Shown: positions 27,427-38,168, counted from the stretch's first letter. The stretch: 64,000 bases of DNA from Aliiglaciecola lipolytica E3 (GCF_000314975.1 NZ_BAEN01000065.1:124001-188000), one strand, 5' to 3'. Program-made: numbers and translations. The notes: generated from the sequence alone by a model not told the origin.

Positions 27427-28820
27427 TGCTGTTAAAAAAACTGAATCCAATTAATAGTTTATTTGGAAGAACATTTTTATGGTTTTGGTTGGCTGCCATT
27501 CTTTTGGGATTAACAGGAGCCTGGTTAGCAAATCAAACTAGTGCTAATTATTCTATTAAACCGCTTGAAGAGAAATATGTAAAACGTCTACAACAGGTTG
27601 CTGCCAGAGTTGAAGCAACCGCACAACGATTTCCCAACGCTGACTTAGATAGATTATTAGGACGAGCGGGACAAAGAAGTAAAGATGCACTTTTGCTCAT
27701 TGACCAGCAAACTCAAAAGTTTATCTATGGTTTTCCGCGTGAAATGAAACCTTACGAAGCGCCGTTTATAGAGTTGCTGGGCGAATCGCAAATATACATG
27801 ATCCACACATCAACTGGCATGTTTTATGGCCCCGCTAAAGTTAACATTAACAACCGCAATTATCTTTTGTTTGCTGGAAAACCACGCCCTCCTAAGTTAA
27901 TTAGACAACTCATTCAAACCAATCCGGTAGCGTTAACGTTAAGCGTCATTTTAGTCAGTGGTAGCTTATGTGCATTATTTGTCTGGTCTTTATTGCGACC
28001 AATTCGAGAGTTGCAAAAAAGTACTCGGAAAGTCGCTATGGGAGATTTAACTCAAAGTGTGGATTTTGCATCTAAAAGAGGCGATGAAATAGGTGAGTTG
28101 GGTAAAGATTTTAATGCGATGACGCAAAGACTTGCTACCTTAATGGGCAGCCAAAAACGCCTTGTAGCAGATATCTCTCATGAACTTCGTTCTCCGTTGG
28201 CTCGGCTCCAACTAGCGATCGGGATAGCACAAAGTCAACAGGAGCCGTTACCTGAAGCGATTGAAAAGCAATTGCTAAGAATTGAAAAAGAAGCGCACGA
28301 AATTGACGGTATGATTGGACAAGTATTAAAGCTTTCGAGACTTGAAGCTGACGTCGAGGTAGAAAATAAACAACGCATTGAATTACGCAGTTGTTTAAAT
28401 GGGCTTTTCAACGATGCCGCTTTCGAAGCTCAAAATAAAGGGAAAAAATTGCTCTTGGATGAGATACCTCCGCTCACTTTAAACTGCTATCCGCAACTAT
28501 TGAAAAGCGCAATAGGTAATGTAATCAGCAATGGTATTAAATATTCTTCTACTAAAGTTGAAGTGTCGTTTACTGTCCATGAGAGTACAATGGAAGTTAA
28601 GATCAAAGACGATGGCTCTGGTGTACCTGAGACCGATCTTGAAGATATGTTTAAGCCGTTTTACCGGTTGTCGGCGTCTCGAAATAGAGATACTGGTGGG
28701 GTGGGGCTCGGACTCGCAATTGTTAAACAGGCAATAAAGCTGCACGAGGGCTCGGTGATTGCCAGCAATTCAGCTGAGGGCGGGTTGATCGTTTCCATTA
28801 CCATACCAACGAAAGGGTAA
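27423..28820 (+). CDS. cpxA: Sensor histidine kinase CpxA
   Basis: An inner-membrane kinase of 465 residues with two transmembrane helices (about 14-36 and 167-190) flanking a periplasmic sensor region, a HAMP domain (about 190-243), a HisKA domain with the phospho-His in DISHELRSPLARL (about residue 252), and a HATPase domain with N box (NVISNGIKYS), G1 (DDGSGVP) and G2 (GGVGLGLAI). It reads envelope protein misfolding and phosphorylates CpxR. Confidence 0.93.
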   Translation: MMLLKKLNPINSLFGRTFLWFWLAAILLGLTGAWLANQTSANYSIKPLEEKYVKRLQQVAARVEATAQRFPNADLDRLLGRAGQRSKDALLLIDQQTQKFIYGFPREMKPYEAPFIELLGESQIYMIHTSTGMFYGPAKVNINNRNYLLFAGKPRPPKLIRQLIQTNPVALTLSVILVSGSLCALFVWSLLRPIRELQKSTRKVAMGDLTQSVDFASKRGDEIGELGKDFNAMTQRLATLMGSQKRLVADISHELRSPLARLQLAIGIAQSQQEPLPEAIEKQLLRIEKEAHEIDGMIGQVLKLSRLEADVEVENKQRIELRSCLNGLFNDAAFEAQNKGKKLLLDEIPPLTLNCYPQLLKSAIGNVISNGIKYSSTKVEVSFTVHESTMEVKIKDDGSGVPETDLEDMFKPFYRLSASRNRDTGGVGLGLAIVKQAIKLHEGSVIASNSAEGGLIVSITIPTKG

Positions 28821-28912
28821 ACGTAAAATGTCACGATCTAAGACAACAAAGATTAATGATTGCAGGGATATCATCAACGTATATTCCGACAACGTTTTAT
28901 CCGTTAGGGTGA

Positions 28913-29908
28913 ATGAAAGTTATGATAGCGTACGATATGATTGAAGAGTTTCTATCCGTTGAAGATGACGCTTTAATTGAGAAGCGTAATCAGCAATTCA
29001 TTGAACCTTTTTGGCAGAAAAACGTTATTAATGGTTATTTTTCTGGCACGGAAAACGTGCAAATTGCTTACGCTTACGTTTTGAACCCCGATCCTATTGG
29101 CAGTATTGCCATTTCTTCAGGTCGCATAGAAACCTTATTGAAATATAAAGAGTTGATATTCAATTTATATCACGCAGGGTTTAGTGTTTTTATCCATGAT
29201 CATCGGGGACAGGGGTTATCTGGCCGTTTGCTAGAAGATTCAGAAAAAGGATATGTCGGGAGTTTTTCTGATTACGTTTCTGATTTCAAAATATTTTACG
29301 ATAACGTCATTGCCCCTAACAGTATTCAAAAACCAATTTTACTAAGCCATTCTATGGGCGCTGCTATAGCCAGCCTTTATTTATTATCTCATCCAGAAGA
29401 TTTCGAAAAATGTGTTATGTCAGCTCCCATGTTTGGTATTCGTCCTGCGCTACCAAAGTGGCTAACCTGTTTATTAATTGACGGGCTGACGTTGTTAAAC
29501 AGTATGTTTGGTTCGAGTCCTTGGTACTTCTTGGGGCAATCCAAATATAACCCAAAAACATTTGCACAAAATGAGCTGACTCATAGCCCGACAAGATACA
29601 AAATTTTTAGAGAAGTATATAAAGATAACCCGCAATGTAAATTGGGCGGGGTAACAACAGCCTGGCTGAAACAAGCGGATAAAGCCATGTCGATTATCCA
29701 TAAAAATGCTTCGGCGATTACTACACCGATTCTTTTGCTGCAAGCTGGGGATGACAATGTTGTAGATAATGCAAAGCAAACAAAAGTCGCGATGAATTTA
29801 GCGAACTGCACGTTATTGCAGCTTGAAAACGCCAAGCATGAAGTATTGTTTGAAAGTGAGGATATTCGCGATAGATCTTTACGTGCGATTCTAAGGTTTG
29901 TTTCTTAA
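28913..29908 (+). CDS. pldB: Alpha/beta hydrolase, lysophospholipase L2-like
   Basis: The 331-residue protein has an alpha/beta hydrolase fold of the serine-aminopeptidase/lysophospholipase group: oxyanion region FIHDHRGQGLSGR, nucleophile elbow LSHSMGAAIA (Ser at about residue 147), Asp in QAGDDNVVDN and His in AKHEVLFE. This order and the HDHRGQGxS motif fit PldB, which deacylates lysophospholipids. No signal peptide is visible. It follows cpxA by 92 bp with its own ribosome binding site (TAGGGTGA). The substrate is inferred from family similarity. Confidence 0.8.
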   Translation: MKVMIAYDMIEEFLSVEDDALIEKRNQQFIEPFWQKNVINGYFSGTENVQIAYAYVLNPDPIGSIAISSGRIETLLKYKELIFNLYHAGFSVFIHDHRGQGLSGRLLEDSEKGYVGSFSDYVSDFKIFYDNVIAPNSIQKPILLSHSMGAAIASLYLLSHPEDFEKCVMSAPMFGIRPALPKWLTCLLIDGLTLLNSMFGSSPWYFLGQSKYNPKTFAQNELTHSPTRYKIFREVYKDNPQCKLGGVTTAWLKQADKAMSIIHKNASAITTPILLLQAGDDNVVDNAKQTKVAMNLANCTLLQLENAKHEVLFESEDIRDRSLRAILRFVS

Positions 29909-29978
29909 ACTGCTTGTCTTTATTGTGGCATTATTTGTTACAATTGTCTGAAATCGTTTCTCATCAATTAGACCTCAT

Positions 29979-30443
29979 ATGCTTAGTATTGTTTTATACC
30001 AACCTGAAATTCCGCCTAATACCGGTAACATTATTCGTCTGTGCGCAAATACTGGTTACGACTTACATTTGATCGAACCACTTGGATTTGATTGGGACGA
30101 TAAAAAAGTAAGGCGTGCTGGACTGGATTATCATGAGTTTGCGCAGGTAAAAAGACATGCTAATTTGGCTGCATATCTGCAATCTGAACAACCCCAAAGA
30201 ATGTTTGCTTGTACAACTAAGGGGACTAAAAATTTTGCGGAAGCTGATTTTAAAGCGGGAGATGCATTACTATTTGGCCCTGAAACGCGTGGTTTACCAG
30301 ATGATGTGATTCAAAGCCTACCTGCTGATCAGCGTTTGAGGATTCCGATGCTAGCCAAAAGTCGTAGTATGAACTTATCTAATGCAGTAGCTGTTTTTGT
30401 ATATGAATCGTGGCGCCAACTGGATTTTGAAGGGGCTAGCTAA
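29979..30443 (+). CDS. trmL: tRNA (cytidine/uridine-34-2'-O)-methyltransferase TrmL
   Basis: TrmL is a SPOUT methyltransferase that 2'-O-methylates position 34 in two tRNA-Leu isoacceptors. The 154-residue product begins [20 protein letters not shown] and has the SPOUT knot motifs FGPETRGLP and [12 protein letters not shown]. It is convergent with gpsA; in E. coli cysE stands between gpsA and trmL, but here it is missing. Confidence 0.96.
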   Translation: MLSIVLYQPEIPPNTGNIIRLCANTGYDLHLIEPLGFDWDDKKVRRAGLDYHEFAQVKRHANLAAYLQSEQPQRMFACTTKGTKNFAEADFKAGDALLFGPETRGLPDDVIQSLPADQRLRIPMLAKSRSMNLSNAVAVFVYESWRQLDFEGAS

Positions 30444-30461
30444 TATTAGTAACTATATTGA

Positions 30462-31478
30462 TTAGACTTCGGCGGTGGGTTCTCTACCCAGCAGGGATAG
30501 AGCTGCATTTTTGGCAGGCTTACCCAAATACAGGACTTGATAGATCTGCTCGGTGATGGGCATTTCAACCGCTAGTTTGTCGGCGAGGATTTTTACTTCT
30601 TCAGCGTTGCGGTAACCCTCTACAACCTGACCTATGCTATTGATGGCATCATCTACCGACATGCCTTCACCTAGGGCTAAGCCAAAGCGTCGATTGCGCG
30701 ATTGATTGTCTGTACAAGTAAGAACCAAATCGCCTAAACCAGCCATGCCCATAAATGTTTCGGGTTTTGCTCCCATTTTTAATCCTAAGCGGGTTAATTC
30801 AGCAAGTCCACGAGTAATCAAAGCGGTTCTTGCGTTTGCACCAAAGCCTAAACCGTCCGATAGACCTGCACCGATTGCAATAACATTTTTAACCGCGCCG
30901 CCAAGTTGCACGCCGATAAAATCGGGATTCTTGTAGACTCTAAAACTTTTTGAGCAATGTAACTTTGCACTAAATTGTTCTGCTAATATTTCATCCGTCG
31001 AAGATAGTGAAATTGCTGTAGGTAGACCTGCAACCATTTCTTTGGCAAATGTGGGACCAGAAAGTACCGCTAACGGTATATCGCTCCCCAAAATTTCTTC
31101 AGCAACTTCTTGCAGTAACCTACCCGTTTTCGGTTCCAATCCTTTGGTAGCCCAAATTAATCGATGTTGTGCTGTGATATAGGGTTTTATAGCAGTTAAT
31201 GTTTGCGCAAAAGCATGGCTTGGTACAACTACTAATATATCTTGGCTTTGGTGAAGTGCGGTGGCTAGATCTGTTTCTATTTCAAGCGCATCAGGGAAAA
31301 TGGCGTCGGGTAAATACTGCTGATTACAACGCGATTTTTGCATCGCTTGCATTTGCGCTACATCTCTTCCCCATAAATAGGTTTTAACCGTATTTCTAGA
31401 AAGACAAAACGCAAGAGCGGTGCCATAAGACCCCGCTCCTAATACCGTTACACTTTGCTTGTTGAGCATAGTCATCAA
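30462..31478 (-). CDS. gpsA: Glycerol-3-phosphate dehydrogenase [NAD(P)+]
   Basis: GpsA reduces dihydroxyacetone phosphate to sn-glycerol-3-phosphate for phospholipid synthesis. The 338-residue protein has the Rossmann [12 protein letters not shown] motif, [10 protein letters not shown], the catalytic Lys region [13 protein letters not shown] and GLGDLVLTC. It lies 6 bp after secB in the conserved yibN-grxC-secB-gpsA order. Confidence 0.97.
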   Translation of the reverse strand: MMTMLNKQSVTVLGAGSYGTALAFCLSRNTVKTYLWGRDVAQMQAMQKSRCNQQYLPDAIFPDALEIETDLATALHQSQDILVVVPSHAFAQTLTAIKPYITAQHRLIWATKGLEPKTGRLLQEVAEEILGSDIPLAVLSGPTFAKEMVAGLPTAISLSSTDEILAEQFSAKLHCSKSFRVYKNPDFIGVQLGGAVKNVIAIGAGLSDGLGFGANARTALITRGLAELTRLGLKMGAKPETFMGMAGLGDLVLTCTDNQSRNRRFGLALGEGMSVDDAINSIGQVVEGYRNAEEVKILADKLAVEMPITEQIYQVLYLGKPAKNAALSLLGREPTAEV

Positions 31479-31484
31479 AGATGA

Positions 31485-31988
31485 TTAAGCGTCAAGCTTT
31501 TGCGCTTGGCCTTGTTGTTCTTGTGCACGCTTTTGCATGTAAGCAGCAAAAATGGCATCAAAATTAACTGGCGCAAGATTTAATGGAGGGAACGTACCTC
31601 TGTTAACCAAATTAGAGATAGTTTCTCTTGCATATGGGAATAACGTATTTGGGCAGAATGAACCAAGTGTGTGTGCTTTGTTCGCTTCAGGCATTTCACC
31701 AACCATAAAAATACCAGCTTGTTGAACTTCACAAAGGAACGCAGTTTCTTCGCCTAAGTTCGCTGTTACCGTCACTGATAAAACAACTTCGTACAGGTTA
31801 GCTTCTAACTCGGACGTTTTAGTGTCCAAGTCCAATTTGATTTCTGGCTTCCATTCTTTCTTGAAGATGGCTGGAGAGTTTGGTGTCTCAAAAGAAATGT
31901 CTTTGGTGTAAACACGCTGAATTGCAAACTGTGCATTTTGCTGTGCTGCTTGCTCGCCGGCTGGATTAGCTTGATTTTCATCTGCCAT
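31485..31988 (-). CDS. secB: Protein-export chaperone SecB
   Basis: SecB is a cytosolic tetrameric chaperone that delivers unfolded preproteins to SecA. The 167-residue protein has the typical [17 protein letters not shown] start and the [14 protein letters not shown] and [13 protein letters not shown] motifs, with a Gln-rich C-terminus. It lies between grxC and gpsA. Confidence 0.97.
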   Translation of the reverse strand: MADENQANPAGEQAAQQNAQFAIQRVYTKDISFETPNSPAIFKKEWKPEIKLDLDTKTSELEANLYEVVLSVTVTANLGEETAFLCEVQQAGIFMVGEMPEANKAHTLGSFCPNTLFPYARETISNLVNRGTFPPLNLAPVNFDAIFAAYMQKRAQEQQGQAQKLDA

Positions 31989-32013
31989 GTTGATTTTTCC
32001 TTTTTTACTGCGC

Positions 32014-32271
32014 TTAAGCGCTGAGTAGATTGTCTAGTTTGTTTTGAGACTCAAGTGCATACATGTCGTCGCAACCACCGATATGCAGGTCATCAATAAA
32101 AATTTGCGGAACTGTGTAACCGCCATTCGCTCTGGTAATCATGGTGTCGCGAAGCTCTGGATTTTGGTCTATCCGAAACTCTTCGTACACGATTCCTTTT
32201 TCTTCTAACAATGCCTTTGCGCGATGGCAATAAGGGCAATGACCTTTTGTATAAAGTTCAACTTTACTCAT
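32014..32271 (-). CDS. grxC: Glutaredoxin 3
   Basis: A small thiol-disulfide oxidoreductase (85 residues) with the CPYC active site at residues 12-15, the cis-Pro motif TVPQIFID and the glutathione-binding GGCDDMYAL segment. It reduces disulfides with glutathione. It follows the rhodanese gene by 16 bp. Confidence 0.96.
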   Translation of the reverse strand: MSKVELYTKGHCPYCHRAKALLEEKGIVYEEFRIDQNPELRDTMITRANGGYTVPQIFIDDLHIGGCDDMYALESQNKLDNLLSA

Positions 32272-32287
32272 AGTAGCCTTAACTCAA

Positions 32288-32713
32288 TTATTTCGTTACA
32301 GGTAAACTTGCACCCTGCCAAGAATTCATACCGCCTTTTAAGACAGAAACGCTTGTAAAACCAGCTTTTAATAAAGCAGTAGCGGTTTTTTTCGCGCTCA
32401 TGCCCATGGCACAGACTACAATAATGGGTTTGTCTTTGAATTTTTCAAGTGTGCTGAAGTCAGCCTTGCTTATTTGTTCTGCTTTTAGCTGTTTAGCTCC
32501 AAGAATATGCCCTTTGTTGTATTCTGCTGCGGGACGAACATCTAACACTACAGCATCTTCTCGGTTCATTAAAATGGTTGCTTCGTGAGTGCTAAGCTCT
32601 TTAACTGGAGAAAATACGCCAGCAACATAGCTATATATAATCAATACAAACAATGCCACCCAACCTGCAGACAAAAAAGGATGGTTTCCTACAAACTCGA
32701 TAATTTGATCCAT
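32288..32713 (-). CDS. yibN: YibN-like membrane-anchored rhodanese
   Basis: The protein has an N-terminal transmembrane helix (about residues 15-35) and a rhodanese domain (about 50-140) with the active-site loop VVCAMGMSAKK, whose Cys is the persulfide carrier. I chose the ATG at 32713 over an upstream in-frame start at 32803, because MDQIIEFVGNHPFLSAGW aligns with the E. coli YibN N-terminus; this gives 141 residues. It is first in the yibN-grxC-secB-gpsA transcript. The physiological sulfur donor is unknown. Confidence 0.85.
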   Translation of the reverse strand: MDQIIEFVGNHPFLSAGWVALFVLIIYSYVAGVFSPVKELSTHEATILMNREDAVVLDVRPAAEYNKGHILGAKQLKAEQISKADFSTLEKFKDKPIIVVCAMGMSAKKTATALLKAGFTSVSVLKGGMNSWQGASLPVTK

Positions 32714-32966
32714 TACTACTTTGGCCCCTTGGCGTAGAAAAAAGAGTGCAAAGTATATAGAAAATCTATCCAGAAGCCAGTCCCAGAGTAGTCGAATCTG
32801 CAAATCAGCTATAAGTTACTACATAAATACTCTTTAAGTGAGGAAGAGCACAGGATAAACTGTGCTCTATCTGCTTAATTAAAATGTATTTAACTGAATT
32901 TAATATACAGTAGATGAACTTTATTCTTATCACTTACTTTGTCAAAAATTTACACGGGAGCAACCT

Positions 32967-34499
32967 ATGCCTAATGCGAAAAAGACGCTAGCACTGCTAA
33001 TATTGGATGGATGGGGACATCGCGAAGATACCGATAAAAACGCTATAGCTAACGCCAATACGCCAGTATTAGACAAGTTGGTGCAAGAATACCCAAACAC
33101 GTTTATTTCAGGCTCTGGTTTGGATGTGGGGTTACCACCCGGACAAATGGGAAACTCTGAAGTTGGTCACGTTAATTTAGGCGCAGGCCGCGTGGTTTAT
33201 CAGGACTTCACTCGAATTAGCAAAGCCATTGAAGACAATGAGTTTGAAAGTAACCCTGTTCTAGCGAAATCGGTAGAAGCCGCAGTTAAAAATGATAAAG
33301 CCGTTCATATTATGGGCTTGTTATCACCAGGTGGTGTACATAGCCATCAAGATCATTTATTTGCGATGGTAAAAATGGCTGTCCATAAAGGTGCCAAAAA
33401 AGTGTATTTACATGGCTTTCTTGATGGGCGTGATACGGCTCCGAAAAGTGCAAAAGAACCATTGCAAAAAGCTGATGAATTATTTGCTGATTTAGGTGTA
33501 GGTAAAACGGCATCTATCATTGGTCGCTACTACGCGATGGACCGTGATGAACGTTGGGATCGCGTACAAGCTGCTTACGATTTAATTTCCCAAGGAAAAA
33601 GCGAATTTCAATACGACTCTGCGGTTGAAGCGCTAGAAGCATCTTATGAGCGTGGCGATAAAGACGAATTTGTTAAGCCAACCAGTATCGGCGAAGCCGT
33701 TAAAATAGAAGACGGCGATGCGCTTATTTTTATGAATTTCAGAGCTGATCGTGCGCGTGAAATCACCCGTGCTTTTGTTGAGCAGGACTTTAACGGTTTT
33801 GAACGTGAATATTGCCCAGAAAATCTTAATTTCGTTATGTTAACCCAATACGCTGATTCAATTGATGCACCTTCTGCCTATCCGCCTGAACCATTAACAA
33901 ACGTAATGGGCGATTGGTTGGCACAGCACAATAAAACCCAGTTACGCATTTCTGAAACAGAGAAATATGCACATGTCACTTTCTTTTATAGTGGCGGTCG
34001 CGAATCTGTTTATGAAGGCGAAGAGCGTATTCTTATTCCTTCACCAAAGGTAGCTACTTACGATTTGCAGCCTGAAATGAACTCAGCGTTACTGACTGAT
34101 AAGTTAGTTGAAGCTATCGAGTCAGGTAAATTTGATGCGATCATTTGTAATTACCCTAACGGTGATATGGTGGGTCATACAGGCGATTACGAAGCGGCCA
34201 TAAAGGCAGTGGAAGCGGTAGATGCTTGTATAGGCAGAGTGGTTGAAGCGCTCAAAAAGGTCGGCGGAGAATGTTTAATTACGGCAGATCACGGCAATGC
34301 TGAACAAATGGTAAATGCTCAGACTGGGCAAGCACATACGGCGCATACCAGTGAACTGGTACCCTTTATTTACTTTGGAAGAGATGCGAATACTCGAACA
34401 GGTGGCACGTTGAGCGACGTTGCTCCAACTATGTTACATTTGATGGGAATGGAGCAACCTAAAGAAATGACAGGTAAGCCGATAGTGACCCTCAAGTAA
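32967..34499 (+). CDS. gpmM: Cofactor-independent phosphoglycerate mutase
   Basis: This manganese enzyme interconverts 3- and 2-phosphoglycerate. The 510-residue protein has the alkaline-phosphatase-fold motifs LLILDGWGH, the catalytic Ser in [48 protein letters not shown] and [17 protein letters not shown] ribosome binding site precedes the ATG. It heads gpmM-envC-yibQ, divergent from yibN, as in E. coli. Confidence 0.97.
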   Translation: MPNAKKTLALLILDGWGHREDTDKNAIANANTPVLDKLVQEYPNTFISGSGLDVGLPPGQMGNSEVGHVNLGAGRVVYQDFTRISKAIEDNEFESNPVLAKSVEAAVKNDKAVHIMGLLSPGGVHSHQDHLFAMVKMAVHKGAKKVYLHGFLDGRDTAPKSAKEPLQKADELFADLGVGKTASIIGRYYAMDRDERWDRVQAAYDLISQGKSEFQYDSAVEALEASYERGDKDEFVKPTSIGEAVKIEDGDALIFMNFRADRAREITRAFVEQDFNGFEREYCPENLNFVMLTQYADSIDAPSAYPPEPLTNVMGDWLAQHNKTQLRISETEKYAHVTFFYSGGRESVYEGEERILIPSPKVATYDLQPEMNSALLTDKLVEAIESGKFDAIICNYPNGDMVGHTGDYEAAIKAVEAVDACIGRVVEALKKVGGECLITADHGNAEQMVNAQTGQAHTAHTSELVPFIYFGRDANTRTGGTLSDVAPTMLHLMGMEQPKEMTGKPIVTLK

Positions 34500-34531
34500 T
34501 GGAATTTCATTTACATTTGTTTTTAAATTAA

Positions 34532-35659
34532 ATGAAGTATTTAACCGCCTTACTCCGACCACTGTGTTTTGCGGTGTTCGGAGTTTGTTTGTCTGTTAGT
34601 GCGCAGCAATCCGAAGAGTTGAAAGATATTCAAGCGCAGATCAAACAGAAACAAAAACAAATCGAAAAACAACTTGCTGAAGCAAAACAACTGCAACAAC
34701 AGTTAAAGGCAGCAGAGTTGAATATTGCTAATACAGCGAAAAATATAGAAAACACCCGCAACGAATTACAAAGTAACAAATCTCGGCAAACTGAATTAAT
34801 TAGCCAACAACAAGATCTTAATAAACAAGTCAAACAACAACAGCAAGCGCTATCGAGTCAACTCAAGAGCATGTATATGGTGGGGGAGCATGACTTTGCT
34901 AAAATGCTTTTTAACCTTGAAGATGCGTCGAAAATGGAGCGGACATTCAGTTACTATCGTTACCTTACGGATGCACGAAAAGTTCAGATTGATGAGTTTC
35001 GGGCGTTGGTGTCAAAGTTGCGTGAGGTGAATGAAAATTTATTAGTTAAGCAACAAGAATTACAGGTGTTGGAAAAAGAACAAGTCCAGCAGCAAGTTCA
35101 GTTAGAACAGCAACAGAGTTTACGTCAAGTCACATTAACTAAGATCGAAAAGAAAATTGACACAGAAGCGGCCAAAATTGAACAGTTGCAAATTAATGAA
35201 CAAGCTTTATTAAAAGCAATTGAAGAAGCCGAAAGAAACGCTAAGCAAGGACCTGTAGACCTAACCGGTTTGGCTAAATTAAAAGGTAAGCTCATGTTGC
35301 CTACACAGGGTAAGATGCGCAATATGTTTGGTCGCATTCGACAAGGCCAAATACGTTGGAAAGGGGTGTTGTTTAATGGCAATACTGGAGCGCCAGTGCG
35401 CGCTGTTCATGATGGACGGGTTTTATATGCCGACTGGTTGCGCGGATTTGGCTTAGTGACTGTGTTAAGTCATGGAGACGGCTATATGAGCTTATATGGA
35501 CATAATCAAGCCCTGTTAAAACAAGTAGGGGATACGGTACAAAGTGGTGAAACTATCGCCTTGGTAGGACAAAGTGGTGGTCAAAGTACACCCAATTTGT
35601 ATTTTGAGATTCGTCATAAGGGGACGCCAGTCAACCCTAGCCAATGGTTTAAAAAGTAG
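34532..35659 (+). CDS. envC: Murein hydrolase activator EnvC
   Basis: EnvC activates the amidases AmiA/AmiB at the septum. A signal peptide (about residues 1-24) precedes long Gln/Lys/Glu-rich coiled coils (about 27-115 and 155-240) and a C-terminal LytM-like domain (about 262-373, ending NLYFEIRHKGTPVNPSQWF). The LytM domain is degenerate: the first metal His is absent (FNGNTGAPV) and the HxH motif is replaced by GHN, as expected for an activator that is not itself a peptidase. Confidence 0.94.
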   Translation: MKYLTALLRPLCFAVFGVCLSVSAQQSEELKDIQAQIKQKQKQIEKQLAEAKQLQQQLKAAELNIANTAKNIENTRNELQSNKSRQTELISQQQDLNKQVKQQQQALSSQLKSMYMVGEHDFAKMLFNLEDASKMERTFSYYRYLTDARKVQIDEFRALVSKLREVNENLLVKQQELQVLEKEQVQQQVQLEQQQSLRQVTLTKIEKKIDTEAAKIEQLQINEQALLKAIEEAERNAKQGPVDLTGLAKLKGKLMLPTQGKMRNMFGRIRQGQIRWKGVLFNGNTGAPVRAVHDGRVLYADWLRGFGLVTVLSHGDGYMSLYGHNQALLKQVGDTVQSGETIALVGQSGGQSTPNLYFEIRHKGTPVNPSQWFKK

Positions 35660-35798
35660 GTGTAGTACGAAACTGCAAGGTATAAAAACAAATATCCAAT
35701 TTCATGGCAGTTCAGATATACTTTAGGCAACAATATCAAAGTGCGTTGCAACGCAGTGTCTGTACTTGCATAAATACAACAAAAATAACTAAGAATCT

Positions 35799-36590
35799 GT
35801 GTATTACTTAAAAACAACGCTAATTAGGCTAACCCTTCTTTTCAGTATTTTCCATTTGGGAGGGCTTCCTGTCTGTGCCGCAGAAATCGCGCTGATTATC
35901 GATGATATGGGAAACACTCAACGAGATGAAGCCGCTTTTAGTCTGCCTAAAGAAGTAACATTTTCGATTTTGCCGTTAACGCACTTGTCGCAAAAGTTTT
36001 CCAAAAAAGCCGCCACTCAACAACGCGAAGTAATGTTACATATTCCGATGGAGTCATTAGCCGGTAAACGCCTTGGGCCTGGCGCTTTAACAGCGGACAT
36101 GTCGCCAGAATCTATACGTCATACATTAGCTCAAGCGCTAATGAGCGTACCGGACGCGATTGGGGTTAATAATCATATGGGCAGTAAATTAACACAGCTT
36201 AGTTTGCCTATGAATGTGACCATGGAATTCTTAATTGAACATCGTCTTTTCTTTGTTGATAGTCGCACAACACGCTACAGCAAAGCATTAAAAATAGCTC
36301 AACAAAATGGCGTCTTAAGTGCTGGGCGCAATGTGTTCTTAGATAACGATAATCGCCCCGAAAAAATTGATGCGCAATTTCAACGTTTAATCAGATTAGC
36401 TAAAAAGTATGGTTATGCAGTGGGTATTGCACATCCATATCCGCAGACAATTGAGTATTTGCAAAAAGCGTTGTTGCCAGCAGAACAACTGGATGTAGAA
36501 TTGGTTACGATTAGTGAACTTTTGCAAACTCAGCATTTAGCTGGTAATCAAAACCTAATAGAACAACAAAAATCAGTCGAACTTGAGTAA
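35799..36590 (+). CDS. yibQ: Divergent polysaccharide deacetylase family protein (YibQ)
   Basis: A secreted 263-residue protein: signal peptide (about 1-28), then a polysaccharide-deacetylase-like fold (DUF610) with IALIIDDMGN, the EVMLHIPMES segment and NNHMGSKLT, plus FVDSRTT. These are the usual YibQ motifs; activity has not been established for the family. The start is GTG at 35799 with a weak ribosome binding site. Position after envC matches E. coli; a 139-bp gap separates them. Confidence 0.88.
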   Translation: MYYLKTTLIRLTLLFSIFHLGGLPVCAAEIALIIDDMGNTQRDEAAFSLPKEVTFSILPLTHLSQKFSKKAATQQREVMLHIPMESLAGKRLGPGALTADMSPESIRHTLAQALMSVPDAIGVNNHMGSKLTQLSLPMNVTMEFLIEHRLFFVDSRTTRYSKALKIAQQNGVLSAGRNVFLDNDNRPEKIDAQFQRLIRLAKKYGYAVGIAHPYPQTIEYLQKALLPAEQLDVELVTISELLQTQHLAGNQNLIEQQKSVELE

Positions 36591-36615
36591 TTGCAATTCA
36601 TAAAAAGGAACTACA

Positions 36616-37563
36616 ATGGCAGCCACAAGCCTTCTTGCGTTAATTGATGATATCGCCACTATACTTGACGATGTTGCTGTGCTTTCCAAAGTTGCAGCGA
36701 AAAAGACTGCAGGTGTGCTTGGCGATGACTTAGCCTTAAATGCGGAGCAAGTTTCAGGCGTCAAAGCAGATAGAGAACTACCGGTTGTTTGGGCAGTGGC
36801 CAAAGGTTCGTTTTTAAATAAGCTTATTTTGGTTCCGGCCGCTTTGGCTATCAGCGCGTTTCTGCCGATGTTAATTACGGTATTAATGGTAATCGGTGGC
36901 TTATATCTTTGTTACGAAGGATTTGAAAAAGTATTTCATAAATTCTTCCATAGCAAAGTCGAAAGAGATGCTGAACATGCAGCAAAAATTAAAGCATTAG
37001 CAGATCCTAACGTGGATTTAGTTGCACTCGAAAAAGATAAGATTAAAGGTGCTATTCGCACCGATTTTATTTTATCGGCTGAAATTATTGTAATTGTATT
37101 GGGAACAGTAAAAGACGAAATCTTTATGACCCAACTCGCGGTTGTATCTGGGCTTGCGTTATTGATAACCGTGGGAGTTTACGGTTTAGTTGCAGGCATT
37201 GTTAAGCTTGATGATTTAGGATTGTATTTACTCCGAAAATCAGTATCAGGAAGCTTCAGAGCTGTGCAAAGAGTATTAGGTCGATGGTTGTTGATGTTTG
37301 CACCTATGCTCATGAAAACATTAGCAATTGTAGGTACGGCCGCCATGTTTTTAGTGGGCGGTGGAATATTAGTGCATAGCATTCCTACGATTCATCATAT
37401 TGTGCATGATATTGTTGCTTGGATAGAATCATTTGTTGGCAGTATCGCGCAAAGCATAGCGCCAATCGTGATTGAAGGTTTAACAGGGGTATTGGCTGGA
37501 GCATGCGTCATGTTGTTAGTGATGTTATTTAGTCGAATTAGAAAAGTTGCCACTAATGGCTAG
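36616..37563 (+). CDS. DUF808 (YedI-like) inner-membrane protein
   Basis: A 315-residue multi-pass membrane protein with the DUF808 start (ATSLLALIDDIATILDDVA), the KKTAGVLGDDLALNAEQV segment and about five transmembrane helices. The family is broad and of unknown function. It ends in an 8-bp overlap (ATGGCTAG) with a LuxR-type regulator gene, so the two are probably translationally coupled. Confidence 0.88.
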   Translation: MAATSLLALIDDIATILDDVAVLSKVAAKKTAGVLGDDLALNAEQVSGVKADRELPVVWAVAKGSFLNKLILVPAALAISAFLPMLITVLMVIGGLYLCYEGFEKVFHKFFHSKVERDAEHAAKIKALADPNVDLVALEKDKIKGAIRTDFILSAEIIVIVLGTVKDEIFMTQLAVVSGLALLITVGVYGLVAGIVKLDDLGLYLLRKSVSGSFRAVQRVLGRWLLMFAPMLMKTLAIVGTAAMFLVGGGILVHSIPTIHHIVHDIVAWIESFVGSIAQSIAPIVIEGLTGVLAGACVMLLVMLFSRIRKVATNG

Positions 37564-38026
37564 CCGATACTGGCAAAAGTGTAAGGATATTTTTAATAAA
37601 ACTCCGATAGTGCTTCGCTATGGCGTCATACTTAGTTTGTCGATCATACTAATTAAAACCCTCGAATATCAGTTATTTTCCTATCGTTTCAGTATTGAGC
37701 TGTATACAGGCTTAGTGGCATTGTTTTTTGTCTTGGTTGGTATAGCGACAGGCCTAGGCTGGCTTAACAATCAAGATACCAAAAGCACTCACTCGTTAAA
37801 CTCTGAGAATGCGCATGAAATAGAAGCCGTAAAAGAGCCTTTAACCACCAAGGAACTTATTATTTTGCAGGGGGTAAAGCAAGGGTTAAGCAACCAACAA
37901 ATAGCAGATAAAAATCATGTTTCGGTCAATACAGTAAAATCCCATCTAAAGAATATTTATAAAAAAATGGGCGTGGTTAATAGAGCGCAGGCTGCACAAA
38001 AAGCAAAGCTCGATGAAACCTATTGA
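37556..38026 (+). CDS. Membrane-anchored LuxR-type transcriptional regulator
   Basis: The N-terminal third has two transmembrane helices (about residues 20-38 and 48-68); a linker of about 30 residues leads to a C-terminal LuxR/GerE HTH (about 93-150, LTTKELIILQGVKQGLSNQQIADKNHVSVNTVKSHLKNI is spread over it). There is no receiver or ligand-binding domain, so any signal must come through the membrane part or a partner. I use the ATG at 37556 rather than the upstream TTG at 37547. A DUF4199 membrane protein gene follows, a combination seen in marine bacteria. Confidence 0.82.
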   Translation: MASRYWQKCKDIFNKTPIVLRYGVILSLSIILIKTLEYQLFSYRFSIELYTGLVALFFVLVGIATGLGWLNNQDTKSTHSLNSENAHEIEAVKEPLTTKELIILQGVKQGLSNQQIADKNHVSVNTVKSHLKNIYKKMGVVNRAQAAQKAKLDETY

Positions 38027-38168
38027 GCGCACATGCTGGCCGCGTTACTACCTAAAAATCACTCGTTTTTCACCCAGTTATCTACTTTCTTCACTGCCAA
38101 TAACTGACTATAGTTGTCCTAACTAAAGTTCAAACCAGAAAGATTAACGCGCATTTTCTAGGGGATTT

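Noticed and set aside
28828-28944. A 38-codon ORF between cpxA and the hydrolase gene.
   Set aside because: No ribosome binding site, overlaps the hydrolase start in another frame, and the composition gives no sign of a real protein.
32713-32803. N-terminal extension of the YibN-like protein.
   Set aside because: The extension is not in the family, and the internal ATG aligns exactly with the E. coli YibN start.
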